Notes under the pieces: model-generated
The model's database searches: none
What the model saw: the letters and a program-made list of their open reading frames with translations, nothing else
What the model was told of the DNA's origin: nothing
Translations under genes and position numbers: made by a program
Shown: positions 38,773-49,357 of the stretch, one piece after another
Layout of the letters: each line of letters opens with the position of its first letter
Numbering within the stretch: position 1 is the first letter of the stretch
From: Enterococcus gallinarum NBRC 100675
Lineage (GTDB): Bacteria; Bacillota; Bacilli; Lactobacillales; Enterococcaceae
Direction of reading: 5' to 3'
DNA length: 64,000 nucleotides
NCBI RefSeq assembly: GCF_001544275.1
Contig: NZ_BCQE01000003.1
Span: 1 to 64,000, forward strand

Positions 38773-40653
38773 TCAGGCCGCATCTTCTGAAAATTGGCTG
38801 TTATACAAGTCCGCATAAAAACCATTCTTAGCCATCAATGTGTCATGGTTTCCGGTTTCGACAATCGAACCATGATTCATCACAATAATATTGTCGGCAT
38901 CCCGAATGGTAGATAAGCGGTGAGCAACGACAAAACTTGTCCGATTTTCCAACAATTTGTTCATGGCTTTTTGGATGAGAATCTCGGTCCGAGTATCCAC
39001 ACTAGATGTTGCTTCATCCAAGATCAACACATCTGGATCAGCTAAGAAGGCGCGCGCGATCGTAATCAATTGTCGTTGTCCTTGAGAGATATTGCTAGCT
39101 TCTTCATTGAGGACCGTATCATATCCGTCCGGCAGCTTGCGAACAAAGTCATCCACGTGAGCAGCTTTAGCGGCTTCGATTACTTGTTCTTTCGTCGCTT
39201 TGTCATTGCCGTAATGGATATTGTCATAGATTGATCCTGTAAATAGCCATGTATCTTGTAGAACCATTGATATGTTGCTACGAAGCTCATCACGGGTCAG
39301 ATCTCTTGTGTCCCGACCGTCGTAGCGAATACTACCGCCGGAAACATCATAGAATCGTTCCAACAGATTAATCAATGTCGTTTTACCGGCACCGGTAGGT
39401 CCAACGATAGCTACCATTTCCCCAGCTTTGACGTCTAGATTAAAATCGGTCATCAATAAGTTGTCTGGTGTATAACCGAATTGAACATGGTCAAAACGAA
39501 CTTTATAGTCGCTTTCTTCCACGGGTAATCCAGAAGGTTCATCTGACATTTCTTCTTCATCCAAGACCTCAAAGACCCGTTCTGCTGATGCAACAGTTGA
39601 TTGGATCGTATTCAATAAACTAGCAATTTGAGTGATCGGTTGTGAGAATTGGTTCGTGTATTGCAAGAATGCTTGCACATCCCCCAAAGTCATGTTCCCA
39701 TTCGCTACTTTGATCCCACCCAGAACTGCGACAAAGACATAGCCCAAGTTCTTGATGAAGTTCATCAATGGCATAATGATTGCGGAAATGAATTGTGCTT
39801 TCCAACCAGCACTATACAGACGATCGTTTTCTTCTTCAAATACTTTTTGATCAGCCGCTTCATGGTTAAAGGTTTTGACAACGGTATGGCCGCCATAGGT
39901 TTCTTCAACCTGATTATTCAGTAATCCCAAGCTCTTTTGTTGCGCAGCAAAGAATTTTTGTGATTTTGGTGCGACGATCATTACGACGATCAAGCTTAGC
40001 GGCACCGTTGCTAATGCAACCAATGTCAACTGCCAGCTAATCGTTAGCATCATCCATAACACTCCGACTAAAGTAACAATACTGGTAATAAATTGGGTCA
40101 AGTTTTGTTGGAGTGTGCTGGCGATATTATCCATATCATTGATTGCCCGTGACATGATATCTCCGTTTGAATGGGTATCATAGTAAGAAATCGGCAAGCG
40201 ATTCATTTTTTCTTCTAAATCACGACGCAGTTCATAGACGGTCCGTTGTGATACACGGGTCATGATGAATTGTTGCAAGAAATTGAAAATAGCAGAAATA
40301 ACATACATACCGATAGCGATCATAATGATTTGTCCTACTTTATCAAAATCGATCGGAAATTCGGTGACAGTTTTTCCAGCTTTCATTTGCTCTGCACCAA
40401 TCATAACACCTTTAAAGATTTCGGTTGTTGCTTCCCCTAAGATCTTTGGTGTTTGAATCTGGAAGATTACGGCGGCAATCGCTAAAACAAATACCGAAAT
40501 GATTGCGATAGAACGTTTCGACATATAACCGAAAAGTCGTTTTACCGTTCCCCAGAAATTTTTTGCTTTTGGTCCTTTCGCTCCAATGTTGCGCCCTGGA
40601 CCGCCACCCATCGGTCCACCGCCGCGAGGTGCTTGGTTTTTCCGTTCACTCAT
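38773..40653 (-). CDS. ABC exporter half-transporter B (canonical Walker B, SQGQ signature)
   Basis: 626 residues. An unusual Gly-rich N-terminus (GGGPMGGGPGRN), six membrane helices (about 45-330), then an NBD with Walker A GPTGAGKTTL, Walker B VLILDEATSSVD (catalytic Glu present) and altered signature ISQGQRQL. The degenerate signature complements the degenerate Walker B of its partner, as in LmrCD, BmrCD and EfrCD-type heterodimers. It overlaps the partner gene by 4 bases. A multidrug or lipid-like substrate is likely; which named enterococcal pump it equals cannot be decided here. Confidence 0.92.
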   Translation of the reverse strand: MSERKNQAPRGGGPMGGGPGRNIGAKGPKAKNFWGTVKRLFGYMSKRSIAIISVFVLAIAAVIFQIQTPKILGEATTEIFKGVMIGAEQMKAGKTVTEFPIDFDKVGQIIMIAIGMYVISAIFNFLQQFIMTRVSQRTVYELRRDLEEKMNRLPISYYDTHSNGDIMSRAINDMDNIASTLQQNLTQFITSIVTLVGVLWMMLTISWQLTLVALATVPLSLIVVMIVAPKSQKFFAAQQKSLGLLNNQVEETYGGHTVVKTFNHEAADQKVFEEENDRLYSAGWKAQFISAIIMPLMNFIKNLGYVFVAVLGGIKVANGNMTLGDVQAFLQYTNQFSQPITQIASLLNTIQSTVASAERVFEVLDEEEMSDEPSGLPVEESDYKVRFDHVQFGYTPDNLLMTDFNLDVKAGEMVAIVGPTGAGKTTLINLLERFYDVSGGSIRYDGRDTRDLTRDELRSNISMVLQDTWLFTGSIYDNIHYGNDKATKEQVIEAAKAAHVDDFVRKLPDGYDTVLNEEASNISQGQRQLITIARAFLADPDVLILDEATSSVDTRTEILIQKAMNKLLENRTSFVVAHRLSTIRDADNIIVMNHGSIVETGNHDTLMAKNGFYADLYNSQFSEDAA

Positions 40654-42377
40654 GCCACATCCTCCTCTCTCAATTGAGATGATACGATTTCTTGATACGT
40701 TTGGTTTGAGGCCATCAATTCTTCATGGGTTCCTTTACCCACCAATTGACCTTCGTCAAGGACAAGGATCGTGTCTGCATCCATTACTGTACTTACCCGT
40801 TGTGCGACTACAACCATAATGCTGTTCTTCATGTCTTTTTTCAATGCCGCTCGCAGCTGTGCATCTGTCTTAAAGTCAAGCGCTGAGAAAGAATCATCAA
40901 ACACATACACATCGGCTTGTTTCACTAATGCCCGAGCGATCGCTAACCGTTGACGTTGGCCACCGGAGAAATTTCCGCCGCCTTGTTCTACATGACTGTC
41001 TAAGCCTTCGCTCAATTCTGAAACAAACTCTTTGGCTTGTGCGATTTCCAGTGCTTTCCAGATTTCTTCATCTGTCGCATCTGGTCTACCGTATTTCATG
41101 TTTTCTCGAATCGTACCAGTAAATAAAACCGCTTTTTGTGGGACGAAACCAACTGAGTCCCGCAAATTATGCTGTGTTACTTCAGCGATATTCACTCCAT
41201 TGATGCGGATCGCTCCTGATTCGATATCATAGAGCCGAGGCAGCAAATTGACCAATGTCGTCTTCCCAGAACCCGTACCACCAATGATTGCCACAAAATC
41301 ACCCGATTTTGCTTGAAAATCAATGTCTTGCAGTGCTAATTTTTCTGCACCATGGTAACGATAGTTGACGTGATCAAAAGCAAGTGTGGCTTGATCACCT
41401 TTTAGTTGAATCATCTTAGGTGCTTTATCATCAACGATCTCTTCTTCTTCGTCTAATACTTCATTGATCCGATCTGCAGAGGCTTGTGCTCTTGGGACCA
41501 TCACAAAGATCATTGACAGCATCATAAAACTGATCAAGATTTGCATGGCATACGTCATGAATGCAATCAGATTCCCAACTTCTAATGTCATTTCAGCAAT
41601 ATAATGTCCACCAAACCAAGTGATAGCAATATTGGTCCCACTCATAATCAATGTCATCAAAGGCATCATAAGTGCCACGATAGTATTTACTTTGATGGCC
41701 GTGTGGGTATAGTCTTTATTGGCTTCATCAAAGCGATTGGCTTCATACCCGGTCTTATCGAAAGCTCGAATGACCCGCACTCCAGTCAATCCTTCACGGA
41801 AGACCAAATTCAGACGGTCAGTTTTTTTCTGCATGCTTTTGAAAAGCGGCACAGCAAAATACATGATTCCACCAACCAAAACGATCATAATTGGAATAAC
41901 GACTAAAAAGATTTTGGTTAACTGAGCGTCTTTTTGATAGGCCAAGAAGCTTGCTCCGATCAAAGTGATCGGCGCATTGATCATCATCCGCAAGAACATT
42001 TGTGCCACCATTTGAATTTGGTTGACGTCATTAGTCGTACGAGTGATCAAAGAGGCAGTTCCGAATTTATCAAAAGAACGTGCTGAGAAATTTTCTACTT
42101 TTTCATAAATATCTGTCCGTAATTTTTGCCCCAATTTTTGTGATTCTCTAGTAGCAAAGAATGTATTGCCTAATGCAGCCAGAATACTGATCAGTGAAAA
42201 CCCGATCATTAAAAAGCCGGTACGCCAGATATAATCAATGTCTCCAGTTGCAACGCCATTATTAATGATATTCGACGTTAATGTCGGTAAATAGAGATCT
42301 GCTATTACTTGTACAACCATAAAGGCAACGGCCATCAGTGCCGAAACGAGTGAAACTCGTTTAATCAACTTTGTCAT
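40650..42377 (-). CDS. ABC exporter half-transporter A (degenerate Walker B)
   Basis: 575 residues from ATG 42377 (GAGGGG 6 nt upstream), about 17 bases inside the 3' end of the tetR-like gene. Six membrane helices, then an NBD with Walker A GGTGSGKTTL, intact signature FSGGQRQRLAIARAL and Walker B YVFDDSFSALD. The catalytic Glu is replaced by Asp in this last motif. This is the ATPase-poor half of an asymmetric heterodimer with the next gene. The usual role is drug efflux. Confidence 0.93.
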   Translation of the reverse strand: MTKLIKRVSLVSALMAVAFMVVQVIADLYLPTLTSNIINNGVATGDIDYIWRTGFLMIGFSLISILAALGNTFFATRESQKLGQKLRTDIYEKVENFSARSFDKFGTASLITRTTNDVNQIQMVAQMFLRMMINAPITLIGASFLAYQKDAQLTKIFLVVIPIMIVLVGGIMYFAVPLFKSMQKKTDRLNLVFREGLTGVRVIRAFDKTGYEANRFDEANKDYTHTAIKVNTIVALMMPLMTLIMSGTNIAITWFGGHYIAEMTLEVGNLIAFMTYAMQILISFMMLSMIFVMVPRAQASADRINEVLDEEEEIVDDKAPKMIQLKGDQATLAFDHVNYRYHGAEKLALQDIDFQAKSGDFVAIIGGTGSGKTTLVNLLPRLYDIESGAIRINGVNIAEVTQHNLRDSVGFVPQKAVLFTGTIRENMKYGRPDATDEEIWKALEIAQAKEFVSELSEGLDSHVEQGGGNFSGGQRQRLAIARALVKQADVYVFDDSFSALDFKTDAQLRAALKKDMKNSIMVVVAQRVSTVMDADTILVLDEGQLVGKGTHEELMASNQTYQEIVSSQLREEDVA

Positions 42378-43050
42378 TCTTTTCCCCTCTTTCTTTTTGT
42401 GCGCCATCTCTTAACCAGCTGATTTTATTATTGAAATCAGTCGTTGCTAGCGAAGGATCATAGGCATGACTTTCTGCTAACTCTCGGTATGCTTCAGCAA
42501 TCGTAGAAAAAACGGTGTGCATCAACAGTTGGACGAGCATTTTCAATTCATGATCATCCTTGACCCGCAATAAGTCTTTATCGATCTCAGCAAAAAATTC
42601 TTCCTCCCACTTCTGTCTCGCTTCCTGATGCTCTTTGTGAGAGCCGTAGAGTGGTTTTTTGTGGATATCCGGCATCACTTTTCGCAAAGAACGATAATCC
42701 ATACTCATGAAGAGATTGCGATAAAATTTTGCATTTTTTCCTTCTAACACTTCTTCGATCATCCGAGAAAAATACCATTCAAAGCCAGCAAACAGATCGC
42801 CCTTTTCGTGTTGAATGGAACGAATCAAATCCCGCTGACTGTTTTTTTTCAACGTATGAAAATAGTAGTAGTATAAGTCTTCCTTATTTTCAAAATACTG
42901 ATAAAAACTTCCCCGAGGGATTTCTGCGTCTTTGATGATATTGGCAATCGAAGCATCCTTCAATGGGACCCGAGAAAATTCTTTCTTAGCAGCGCTTAAA
43001 ATGCGTTTTTGCTTATCTAATGGCAAATGGAAAAACGTATCCGTTGGCAT
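42361..43050 (-). CDS. TetR/AcrR-type repressor of the exporter
   Basis: 229 residues from ATG 43050, which has AAGGAG 8 nt upstream. An ATG two codons earlier is too near that site, and further extension would cross the operators. N-terminal HTH: KRILSAAKKEF, then DASIANIIKDAEIPRGSFYQ-YFENKEDLYYY, typical of TetR. The C-terminal ~160 residues form the ligand domain. It heads the operon with both exporter genes, which points to substrate-induced drug efflux. Confidence 0.92.
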   Translation of the reverse strand: MPTDTFFHLPLDKQKRILSAAKKEFSRVPLKDASIANIIKDAEIPRGSFYQYFENKEDLYYYYFHTLKKNSQRDLIRSIQHEKGDLFAGFEWYFSRMIEEVLEGKNAKFYRNLFMSMDYRSLRKVMPDIHKKPLYGSHKEHQEARQKWEEEFFAEIDKDLLRVKDDHELKMLVQLLMHTVFSTIAEAYRELAESHAYDPSLATTDFNNKISWLRDGAQKERGEKNDKVD

Positions 43051-43095
43051 CGTCATCTCTCCTTTCAGTTCAAATGATAAATGACAACAATTATT

Positions 43096-43151
43096 ATGAC
43101 AGGTTGTCATATGACACTGTGTCATTATACACCCCTCATGAGAGAATGCAA
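43096..43151 (-). promoter_or_regulatory. exporter operon promoter with two abutting palindromic operators
   Basis: Minus strand -35 TTGCAT (43146-43151), 16-bp spacer, -10 TATAAT (43124-43129). Two perfect dyads, ATGACAC-T-GTGTCAT (43111-43125) and ATGACA-GGT-TGTCAT (43096-43110), lie end to end at the -10 and start of transcription. This suits autorepression by a TetR dimer pair. Confidence 0.8.
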
Positions 43152-43256
43152 GTAAAAAAGTTTGAATATTTTATGAAAGTCATTTTCTTTATAAAAAGGA
43201 AATTCGCTTAGTGATTTCATTTCATTGAAAATAGATTCATTGTCTTTTTCTGAAAA

Positions 43257-43298
43257 CAAAAAAAGCAGCGGCTATTCCTTAAGAAAGGAAGCCACTGC
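43257..43298 (-). terminator. terminator of the LPKTG protein gene
   Basis: Minus strand GCAG-GGCT-TCCTT pairs with AAGGA-AGCC-CTGC (two mismatches), followed by TTTTTTTG. Confidence 0.85.
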
Positions 43299-43329
43299 AC
43301 AACAGCCGTTTTTCGATTTTAAATAACGT

Positions 43330-44310
43330 CTATTTTTTCTTTCTAACCCACAGGACACAGCCTACTCCGACTAACAAAACGACTCCAACGACTGGTAAAA
43401 ACCAATTGCCGGTCTCTCCCGTTTTTGGCAATGCTCGACTGTCCGAAGTAGCACTAGCTACTTCTGTTTTGCTAGTTGTTGTTTGTTCCGACGAAGTGTT
43501 GGCAGCAGACGTATCAGAAGATTCGGCATTCCCCGTTACTTCAGAAGCTGCTGGGAGATAATGACCTTGGTTCACAGCATAAATGATCCACCCAATCCGA
43601 CCTGGAAACAATGTTTCTGAACCACTGGCAGCTACTTCTTCGTCTAAGTGTGACAAAATCGATGTCAACCATTCATCTGAAATTGGCTGTTCCGGAGAAA
43701 TATAAACACCATTTGTTGGGTAAACAACTTGCAGATATGTTTTTAAGCGATCCAGTTCTGGAATCAACGCTGCAAAAGAAGAATAGCTGCTTGGATCAAA
43801 GGCTAGCTGCGGTTCAATCTTCTCCCAAGATAAGAGATGATCGATAAAAAGAGCACGAACGATCCGAGCAAAATAGCCGATATCCATTCCCATCACATCT
43901 TGGCTATATCGTAATGCTAATGTCTCTGCATCTTTTAATTGCTGATCGGTCAATTGATCCAACTCATCTTGCGTGAAAGCTGTCACACTTCCATCAGTGA
44001 TGCCTCTAGTAAAAGCAGAGCGCAAATCACTTTGTTCTGTAATGGTTTCTGACTCAGGACTTGCTTGAACGCCTGTTTGAGCGACAATGGCTTCTACCAC
44101 ATCCTCGGGCTGTGTCGTCACGGATTCACTACTTTGTGCAGTGTCAGCGGTTGATTCCATTTCAGTATTCGAAACCGTCGCTTCTGTCGAAATGATTTCT
44201 TCAGTTGATTGCGTAGATTGAATCGTTTCTGATGATTCCGTTGTTTCCTCTGCAATGGCAGTAATTGGTAAAAATAATAGACAGCTCATGAACCAGATAC
44301 TCTTTTTCAT
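43330..44310 (-). CDS. LPKTG cell-wall-anchored protein of unknown function
   Basis: 326 residues. A signal peptide (MKKSIWFMSCLLFLPITAIA) is followed by a Thr/Ser/Glu-rich stretch (about 21-90), a folded alpha-rich region (about 95-255, with FTQDELDQLTDQQLKDAET and SWEKIEPQLAFDP), a second Ser/Thr stretch, then sortase signal LPKTGETG, a hydrophobic span and RKKK. Sortase would attach it to peptidoglycan. The central region matches no domain I recognise. GGAGGTAGAGG precedes the ATG. Monocistronic. Confidence 0.9.
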   Translation of the reverse strand: MKKSIWFMSCLLFLPITAIAEETTESSETIQSTQSTEEIISTEATVSNTEMESTADTAQSSESVTTQPEDVVEAIVAQTGVQASPESETITEQSDLRSAFTRGITDGSVTAFTQDELDQLTDQQLKDAETLALRYSQDVMGMDIGYFARIVRALFIDHLLSWEKIEPQLAFDPSSYSSFAALIPELDRLKTYLQVVYPTNGVYISPEQPISDEWLTSILSHLDEEVAASGSETLFPGRIGWIIYAVNQGHYLPAASEVTGNAESSDTSAANTSSEQTTTSKTEVASATSDSRALPKTGETGNWFLPVVGVVLLVGVGCVLWVRKKK

Positions 44311-44454
44311 TCCTCTACCTCCTCAGGATTCTCAGGCTTTCTTTGTAACACGAATGTAACACAATAGTAAATTATCCGCAATGTAAAAAGGCACTTCCTT
44401 AAGAAATTTAAAAGATATTCAATGTCTTCCGATGCACTCCGCTTCTTCCCTAAC

Positions 44455-44529
44455 AAAAAATCCCGAACCACTTCAGATGATTCACATTAACAGAAGCATT
44501 AACGAGATCATCATTCAGCAGTACGGGAC
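44455..44529 (-). terminator. terminator of the MurNAc PTS operon
   Basis: Minus strand TCCCG...CGGGA with inner TGATGAT/ATCATC helices, followed by TTTTTTG. Confidence 0.7.
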
Positions 44530-44600
44530 GAAGCGTTCTTAATCACCGAATGACACATGGGTAGAAAAAATTGTACCATTCGAATCTAGCTGTTTTTTAA

Positions 44601-46568
44601 TTATTTGACTTGTACAGTCATCACAGGACTAGCACTTGTGACTGTTCCTTTAGCAGTCATGGTTTCTGAGATAACTTGTTCCATATTGGTGAGTACCACA
44701 AGCATATCAGTTGCTTTATTGCTAGCTGCCAATTCTGCCAGATCAACTTCAGCAACTTGTGTCGCGGCAGTCACTTGTTGCCCTTCTTGGACGAGGATAT
44801 TGAAAGGCTTGCCTTGTAGCTCAACGGTATCGACACCCATATGCAACAGAATCTCAAGTCCATTTGGTGTCGTGATTCCAATGGCATGTTTGGTTGGGAA
44901 GATCGTTGTTACAGTTCCTGCAGCTGGTGCATAGATTTTTCCATTTGCAGGAGCTACATAATATCCGTCACCCATCATTTTTTGAGAAAAAACAGGATCC
45001 TTTGACTCTGTAATCGCATGAACGGTTCCTTCAGCAACTGCATATAGTTCAATGGTTTCAGGTGCTGCAGACGTTGCTGGTGTTGTAGCCACCGTTGAAG
45101 TAGCCGCCGGTACTTCTTCATCAACAGCATTGACAGCAGCTAAACGGTCTTTAGGAATCCCAAAGAAGTAAGTAGCCACAAAGCCACCTGCATATCCTGC
45201 TAATAAACCAAAGACATAGCCTAACCAATGACCGTTTGCAATCAACGGAATCAAAGCTACTCCAGAAGGTCCAATGGCGGTAGCGCCGATATTCGACAAT
45301 GCGCCGATAACCGCCCCACCGATTCCGCCTCCGATACATGCCGTAATAAATGGTCGGCCTAATGGCAGTGTTACACCGTAGATCAATGGTTCTCCAATAC
45401 CTAAAATCCCTACTGGCAAAGCGCCTTTGATCATTTCAGAAAGTTCTTTATCTTTTCGCAGACGAATCCATAGGGCTAATGCCGCCCCTACTTGACCAGC
45501 GCCAGCCATTGCTAAGATTGGCAATAACTGTGTGCTGCCAGTTGCTTCGATCATTTGAATGTGGATCGGTGTCAAGATTTGATGTAGACCAAACATGACC
45601 ATTGGCAAGAAGGTTGCTCCGAGAACAAAACCTGAGAATGCGCCGCCGACATTTAATACCCAATTGATTGAGCCAACCAAACTGTCTGAAATAAACCCAG
45701 CTAATGGCATGATCAAAAAGATCTCTGCCAAACCGATCGCTAACAAACACAAAGTTGGGGTAACGATGATATCAATGGCTTCAGGAATCACTCGGTGCAA
45801 AACAGTTTCCAGTTTAGCCAGCAACCAGACTGCAAAGATTACACCGATGATCCCTCCTTGTCCAGCTGCCAGAGGATCTCCTGTAAAGAGGTTGGTGATT
45901 GGGGCTTCTGGATTCATTCCAGTCAATAAGACGACCGACCCAATGACACCACCTAGCGTTGGGTTCGCTTTAAATACTTGAGCTGCATTGACACCTGTGA
46001 AGATCACTAAATAAGAAAACATCCCGTTTTTTAAGATATTTAAAATCATGACATAATAATTCCACGTGTCGCCATCGATTTTTCCTGCAGTGATCAAGTT
46101 CGTCATAACAGAAGCAATACCAGCAACTAGACCAGCACCGACAAACGCTGGGATCATTGGGACAAAAATATTCGAAATATCTTTCAATAATGACTTGATT
46201 GGTGATTGTTTTTGTTTCGCTTTTTGAGCAGCTTTCATTTCTGCTGCTTTCGCATTCACAGCCTCTTTTCCACTGGTGGCTGCCACAGGAATTTCTTGCC
46301 CTAGATCAACACCCGCTTGTGCCGCCATGGCATTTGCTACTTTATTGACTTTTCCAGGACCGATGATCACTTGCAGTTGTTCATCGTCCACTACTCCTAA
46401 GACTCCGGGAATGTTTTGTAACCCTTGCTTGCTGACCTTGTTGTGATCACGGACCGTCATCCGTACTCGAGTCATACAATGAGTGACAGAGGCAACATTC
46501 TCGATACCGCCTGATTCTTGAAATATTTTTTCTGCTAGTTGTGTAACTGTCAGTTCTTCTTTTGCCAT
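44601..46568 (-). CDS. PTS EIIBCA, probable N-acetylmuramic acid (MurNAc-type) transporter
   Basis: 655 residues with three PTS parts in one chain. EIIB (1-90, phospho-Cys31 in [13 protein letters not shown]), EIIC (about 125-475, many helices, [17 protein letters not shown]) and a Glc-type EIIA (about 505-650, phospho-His in [14 protein letters not shown]). It imports and phosphorylates a sugar. The sequence class includes sucrose, trehalose and MurNAc permeases; coupling with murQ and mupG, 13 bp upstream, points to MurNAc or a MurNAc-containing disaccharide. The B. subtilis MurP lacks EIIA, whereas this one has it fused. Confidence 0.88.
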   Translation of the reverse strand: MAKEELTVTQLAEKIFQESGGIENVASVTHCMTRVRMTVRDHNKVSKQGLQNIPGVLGVVDDEQLQVIIGPGKVNKVANAMAAQAGVDLGQEIPVAATSGKEAVNAKAAEMKAAQKAKQKQSPIKSLLKDISNIFVPMIPAFVGAGLVAGIASVMTNLITAGKIDGDTWNYYVMILNILKNGMFSYLVIFTGVNAAQVFKANPTLGGVIGSVVLLTGMNPEAPITNLFTGDPLAAGQGGIIGVIFAVWLLAKLETVLHRVIPEAIDIIVTPTLCLLAIGLAEIFLIMPLAGFISDSLVGSINWVLNVGGAFSGFVLGATFLPMVMFGLHQILTPIHIQMIEATGSTQLLPILAMAGAGQVGAALALWIRLRKDKELSEMIKGALPVGILGIGEPLIYGVTLPLGRPFITACIGGGIGGAVIGALSNIGATAIGPSGVALIPLIANGHWLGYVFGLLAGYAGGFVATYFFGIPKDRLAAVNAVDEEVPAATSTVATTPATSAAPETIELYAVAEGTVHAITESKDPVFSQKMMGDGYYVAPANGKIYAPAAGTVTTIFPTKHAIGITTPNGLEILLHMGVDTVELQGKPFNILVQEGQQVTAATQVAEVDLAELAASNKATDMLVVLTNMEQVISETMTAKGTVTSASPVMTVQVK

Positions 46569-46581
46569 TGATTTTTTCCTC

Positions 46582-47478
46582 CTATCCTTCTAACGTTCCT
46601 TTAACGAACCCTTCTGATTGTACCAGCTTTGCAGCAGCTTCTTCTTTTTCACTATTGGTAAGCAGCATAACGATCGCTAACTTCACATTTTGATCGGCTT
46701 TTTCAAAGTAGTCTGCCGCCGTTTCATAATCTGCTTCGGTAGCTTGCATGATGATTCTCTTGGCCCGTTCAACGAGTTTGTCGTTCGTTGGTTTAACATC
46801 GACCATTAAATTATTGTACACTTTTCCGATGCCTACCATCGAAATCGTGGAAATCATGTTCAAAATCAATTTTTGAGCAGTCCCTGATTTCAATCGGGTA
46901 GAACCTGTCAGAAATTCTGGTCCGCAATCCACTTCGATCGGGAAGCTGGCATGTTTTGAAATTTCTGCTTGTTTGTTGCAGGCGATCGTTCCTGTGGTAG
47001 CCCCGATTTCATTTGCATAGTCTAGTGCTCCAATGACATAAGGTGTGCGGCCGCTGGCTGCGATCCCAATGACCATATCATTTTCCGTCAGCTTCAGGTC
47101 AATCAAGTCTTGACGCCCTAATTCAACAGAATCTTCTGCCCCCTCAACCGCTACAGTCATTGCTTCTTCACCGCCAGCAATCAAACCGATCACCATATCC
47201 GGTGAGACCCCAAAAGTAGGGACACATTCAGCGGCATCTAAAACTCCTAGTCGTCCGCTGGTACCAGCACCGAGATAGATCAATCGTCCCCCTTTTTTGA
47301 AAGATTGAATCGTTTGCTGAATTACTTTTTCAATGCTTGGCAATTCCTTTTCAACGGATTGAGCAACTTTCTGGTCTTCGGCATTCATTTTCTGACAAGC
47401 CTCTGCCACAGTCATTTCATCCAAACCAAATGTTGCTTGATTTCGTCTTTCAGTTGTTAAGTTTTCTAAATTAATCAT
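46582..47478 (-). CDS. murQ: N-acetylmuramic acid 6-phosphate etherase
   Basis: Cleaves the lactyl ether of MurNAc 6-phosphate to GlcNAc 6-phosphate and D-lactate. About 298 residues with a SIS domain: [35 protein letters not shown] and [19 protein letters not shown], with catalytic Glu in the AEC loop. The start is uncertain among ATGs at 47493, 47484 and 47478; [14 protein letters not shown] best matches relatives. It overlaps the end of mupG, so translation is probably coupled. Confidence 0.95.
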   Translation of the reverse strand: MINLENLTTERRNQATFGLDEMTVAEACQKMNAEDQKVAQSVEKELPSIEKVIQQTIQSFKKGGRLIYLGAGTSGRLGVLDAAECVPTFGVSPDMVIGLIAGGEEAMTVAVEGAEDSVELGRQDLIDLKLTENDMVIGIAASGRTPYVIGALDYANEIGATTGTIACNKQAEISKHASFPIEVDCGPEFLTGSTRLKSGTAQKLILNMISTISMVGIGKVYNNLMVDVKPTNDKLVERAKRIIMQATEADYETAADYFEKADQNVKLAIVMLLTNSEKEEAAAKLVQSEGFVKGTLEG

Positions 47479-48544
47479 TGTCATTTCTCTCATCTCTTTC
47501 TATTTTGAATCGCATTCCTGCTTTGATTTGTTGGAGCAAGGGTAGATCTTCTTCAATCACTTGCGCAGCGACATTGACTTTGTCATCTGCGGGCAGGATT
47601 CGCTTACAAATTTGGATTTCCCCCATATAGCGCAAGTAATCTTGATTATCGATAGTCACAGCTCCGACAACCCGTTTTTGAGCAGTTTCTGGGGAAATCA
47701 ATGGGACTTCAGCAAATCGGGCATTTGCACTGCGAATCACATCTCTTGCCTCATCTTGCCGGTTCTCATGCTCTCCTAAAATATGTTGATAATAGGCAGA
47801 ACCAATATCCTTTGTGCGAAGAAGGACGGTCTGATCGGCTAGATAAGAACTGAATTGCTTCAAAGAAGCAGGGGTCACGATACCATCACCAATGTAGACA
47901 GCATCAACGGCACAATCCCTCAACAACTCCAGTGCTGCTGCGAAGGGGCTCATGCTGCGATGCGCTTCCAGTGTCGGCAATCCTTGGTAAAGAGGACCTC
48001 TTTTATTCGCATCCCCAGCAACAAAGGCCTGTACAAGAAAACCTTGTTGTTTCAACCACTGATTTTTGGCCTGAAACCATTCTTTGTCTAATCCCGTCTC
48101 CGGACGCGGATAGTAATTGTGCCACGCCTCTAGATTAGAAAAATCTGCCTGATAGGTGTTCAACTCGTTAATATCTTTTTCAGTCAATGTACTCGCATTT
48201 AAACTAATAGTTATTTTACGAGATAATTGAGCAATGGTCTGATTGTCGATCGCGTAATCCATTCGCAGCCCAGTGACTCCCCGATCCGTCAGTTCATTTA
48301 ACTCTTTATAGGAAAATCCTGCTTTAGCCAATGCCTCTCCTGAAATATCTACCATTAATGACAACCGATTCTTTTTTGCTATTTCACCAAGTGTTGTCAA
48401 TCGTTGGCGATAACTGGCGGCATCATCTTCTGGTATATGCATGGATGTAAAAATCCCAGAAAAACCTTGAAGCGCCATTTCTTCGATGGCATCGATGTCT
48501 GTGGTAGTCAAATCGGCATTCATAAATACTGAAAACCCAAACAT
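47471..48544 (-). CDS. mupG: 6-phospho-N-acetylmuramidase (MupG, DUF871)
   Basis: 357 residues from ATG 48544 (AAGGAGG 8 nt upstream). A TIM barrel starts [20 protein letters not shown], with [10 protein letters not shown], then a C-terminal cyclophilin-like domain (about 245-357). This is the DUF871 layout shown in S. aureus MupG to split MurNAc-6-phosphate-GlcNAc inside the cell. Its presence implies that the PTS takes up the disaccharide MurNAc-GlcNAc, not only free MurNAc. First gene of the recycling operon. Confidence 0.92.
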   Translation of the reverse strand: MFGFSVFMNADLTTTDIDAIEEMALQGFSGIFTSMHIPEDDAASYRQRLTTLGEIAKKNRLSLMVDISGEALAKAGFSYKELNELTDRGVTGLRMDYAIDNQTIAQLSRKITISLNASTLTEKDINELNTYQADFSNLEAWHNYYPRPETGLDKEWFQAKNQWLKQQGFLVQAFVAGDANKRGPLYQGLPTLEAHRSMSPFAAALELLRDCAVDAVYIGDGIVTPASLKQFSSYLADQTVLLRTKDIGSAYYQHILGEHENRQDEARDVIRSANARFAEVPLISPETAQKRVVGAVTIDNQDYLRYMGEIQICKRILPADDKVNVAAQVIEEDLPLLQQIKAGMRFKIERDERNDND

Positions 48545-48583
48545 TGTTGATTCCTCCTTGCTGGTACCGTTTTCTACAAAATG

Positions 48584-48656
48584 ATTATACAACGGCCTGT
48601 TTGTTTTTGCAACTATATTTCATAATATATAATTATAAAAAGAAATATAATTTCAT
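48584..48656 (-). promoter_or_regulatory. MurNAc operon promoter with paired upstream sites
   Basis: Minus strand -35 TTGCAA (48607-48612), 17-bp spacer, -10 TATAAT (48584-48589). Two copies of ATGAAAT-ATA (seven-base cores 48617-48623 and 48650-48656) lie upstream, 33 bp or about three helix turns apart. The distal one extends to the palindrome GAAAT-TAT-ATTTC. An RpiR/MurR-type protein could bind, but none is encoded nearby. Confidence 0.65.
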
Positions 48657-48785
48657 AACGGTGTATTTTTTAAGAAAAAGTTGTCCCTTAAACTTTCTAA
48701 TGCGGTTCGGCCATTAGTTGTGGTACACTTTATAAGGAGTCAACGAGCGCGTAATTTTTACATAGTAGGAGGAATCACATCATCA

Positions 48786-49349
48786 ATGATTACAATGGAT
48801 GATATTATTCGCGAAGGCAACCCAACTTTGCGGGAAGTAGCAAAAGAAGTCCCCTTTCCATTAAGTGAAGCGGACATTCAATTAGGGAAAGACATGATGG
48901 AGTTTCTAGAAAATAGCCAAGACCCAGTGAAAGCCGAAGAATTGAATTTACGAGGCGGAGTCGGTTTAGCAGCACCTCAACTAGATATTTCTAAAAGAAT
49001 CACTGCTGTTTTAGTTCCTAGTAGCGATCCTGAAAATCCAGAACCTGAATTTAAAGATGTGTTGTACAATCCTAAAATCTTAAGCCACTCCGTACAAGAG
49101 GCATGTTTAGGTGAAGGCGAAGGCTGTCTGTCTGTAGACCGGGAAGTACCAGGCTATGTCGTACGTCACGCCCGAATCACGATCAGCTATTATGACATGC
49201 AAGGCAAGAAGCAAAAAGTTCGTTTGAAGAACTATGCAGCTATCGTCGTGCAACATGAAATCGACCATTTGAATGGTGTCATGTTCTATGATCACATCAA
49301 TGAAAAAAATCCTTTCTCATTAAAAGAAGGAATTTTAGTGATCGATTAA
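48786..49349 (+). CDS. def: peptide deformylase, type 2
   Basis: Removes formyl from N-terminal Met of new proteins. 187 residues from [17 protein letters not shown], which is the start of enterococcal Def. Metal site motifs: [17 protein letters not shown] and QHEIDHLNG. The insertion EEDLxLRGGVG-like region and length fit type 2 (Gram-positive). The start is preceded by AGGAGG at a long 13-nt spacing. A frame opening at 48681 would add 35 residues without family support. An extended -10 TGGTACACT lies at 48721-48729. Confidence 0.96.
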   Translation: MITMDDIIREGNPTLREVAKEVPFPLSEADIQLGKDMMEFLENSQDPVKAEELNLRGGVGLAAPQLDISKRITAVLVPSSDPENPEPEFKDVLYNPKILSHSVQEACLGEGEGCLSVDREVPGYVVRHARITISYYDMQGKKQKVRLKNYAAIVVQHEIDHLNGVMFYDHINEKNPFSLKEGILVID

Positions 49350-49357
49350 CGATTAGC

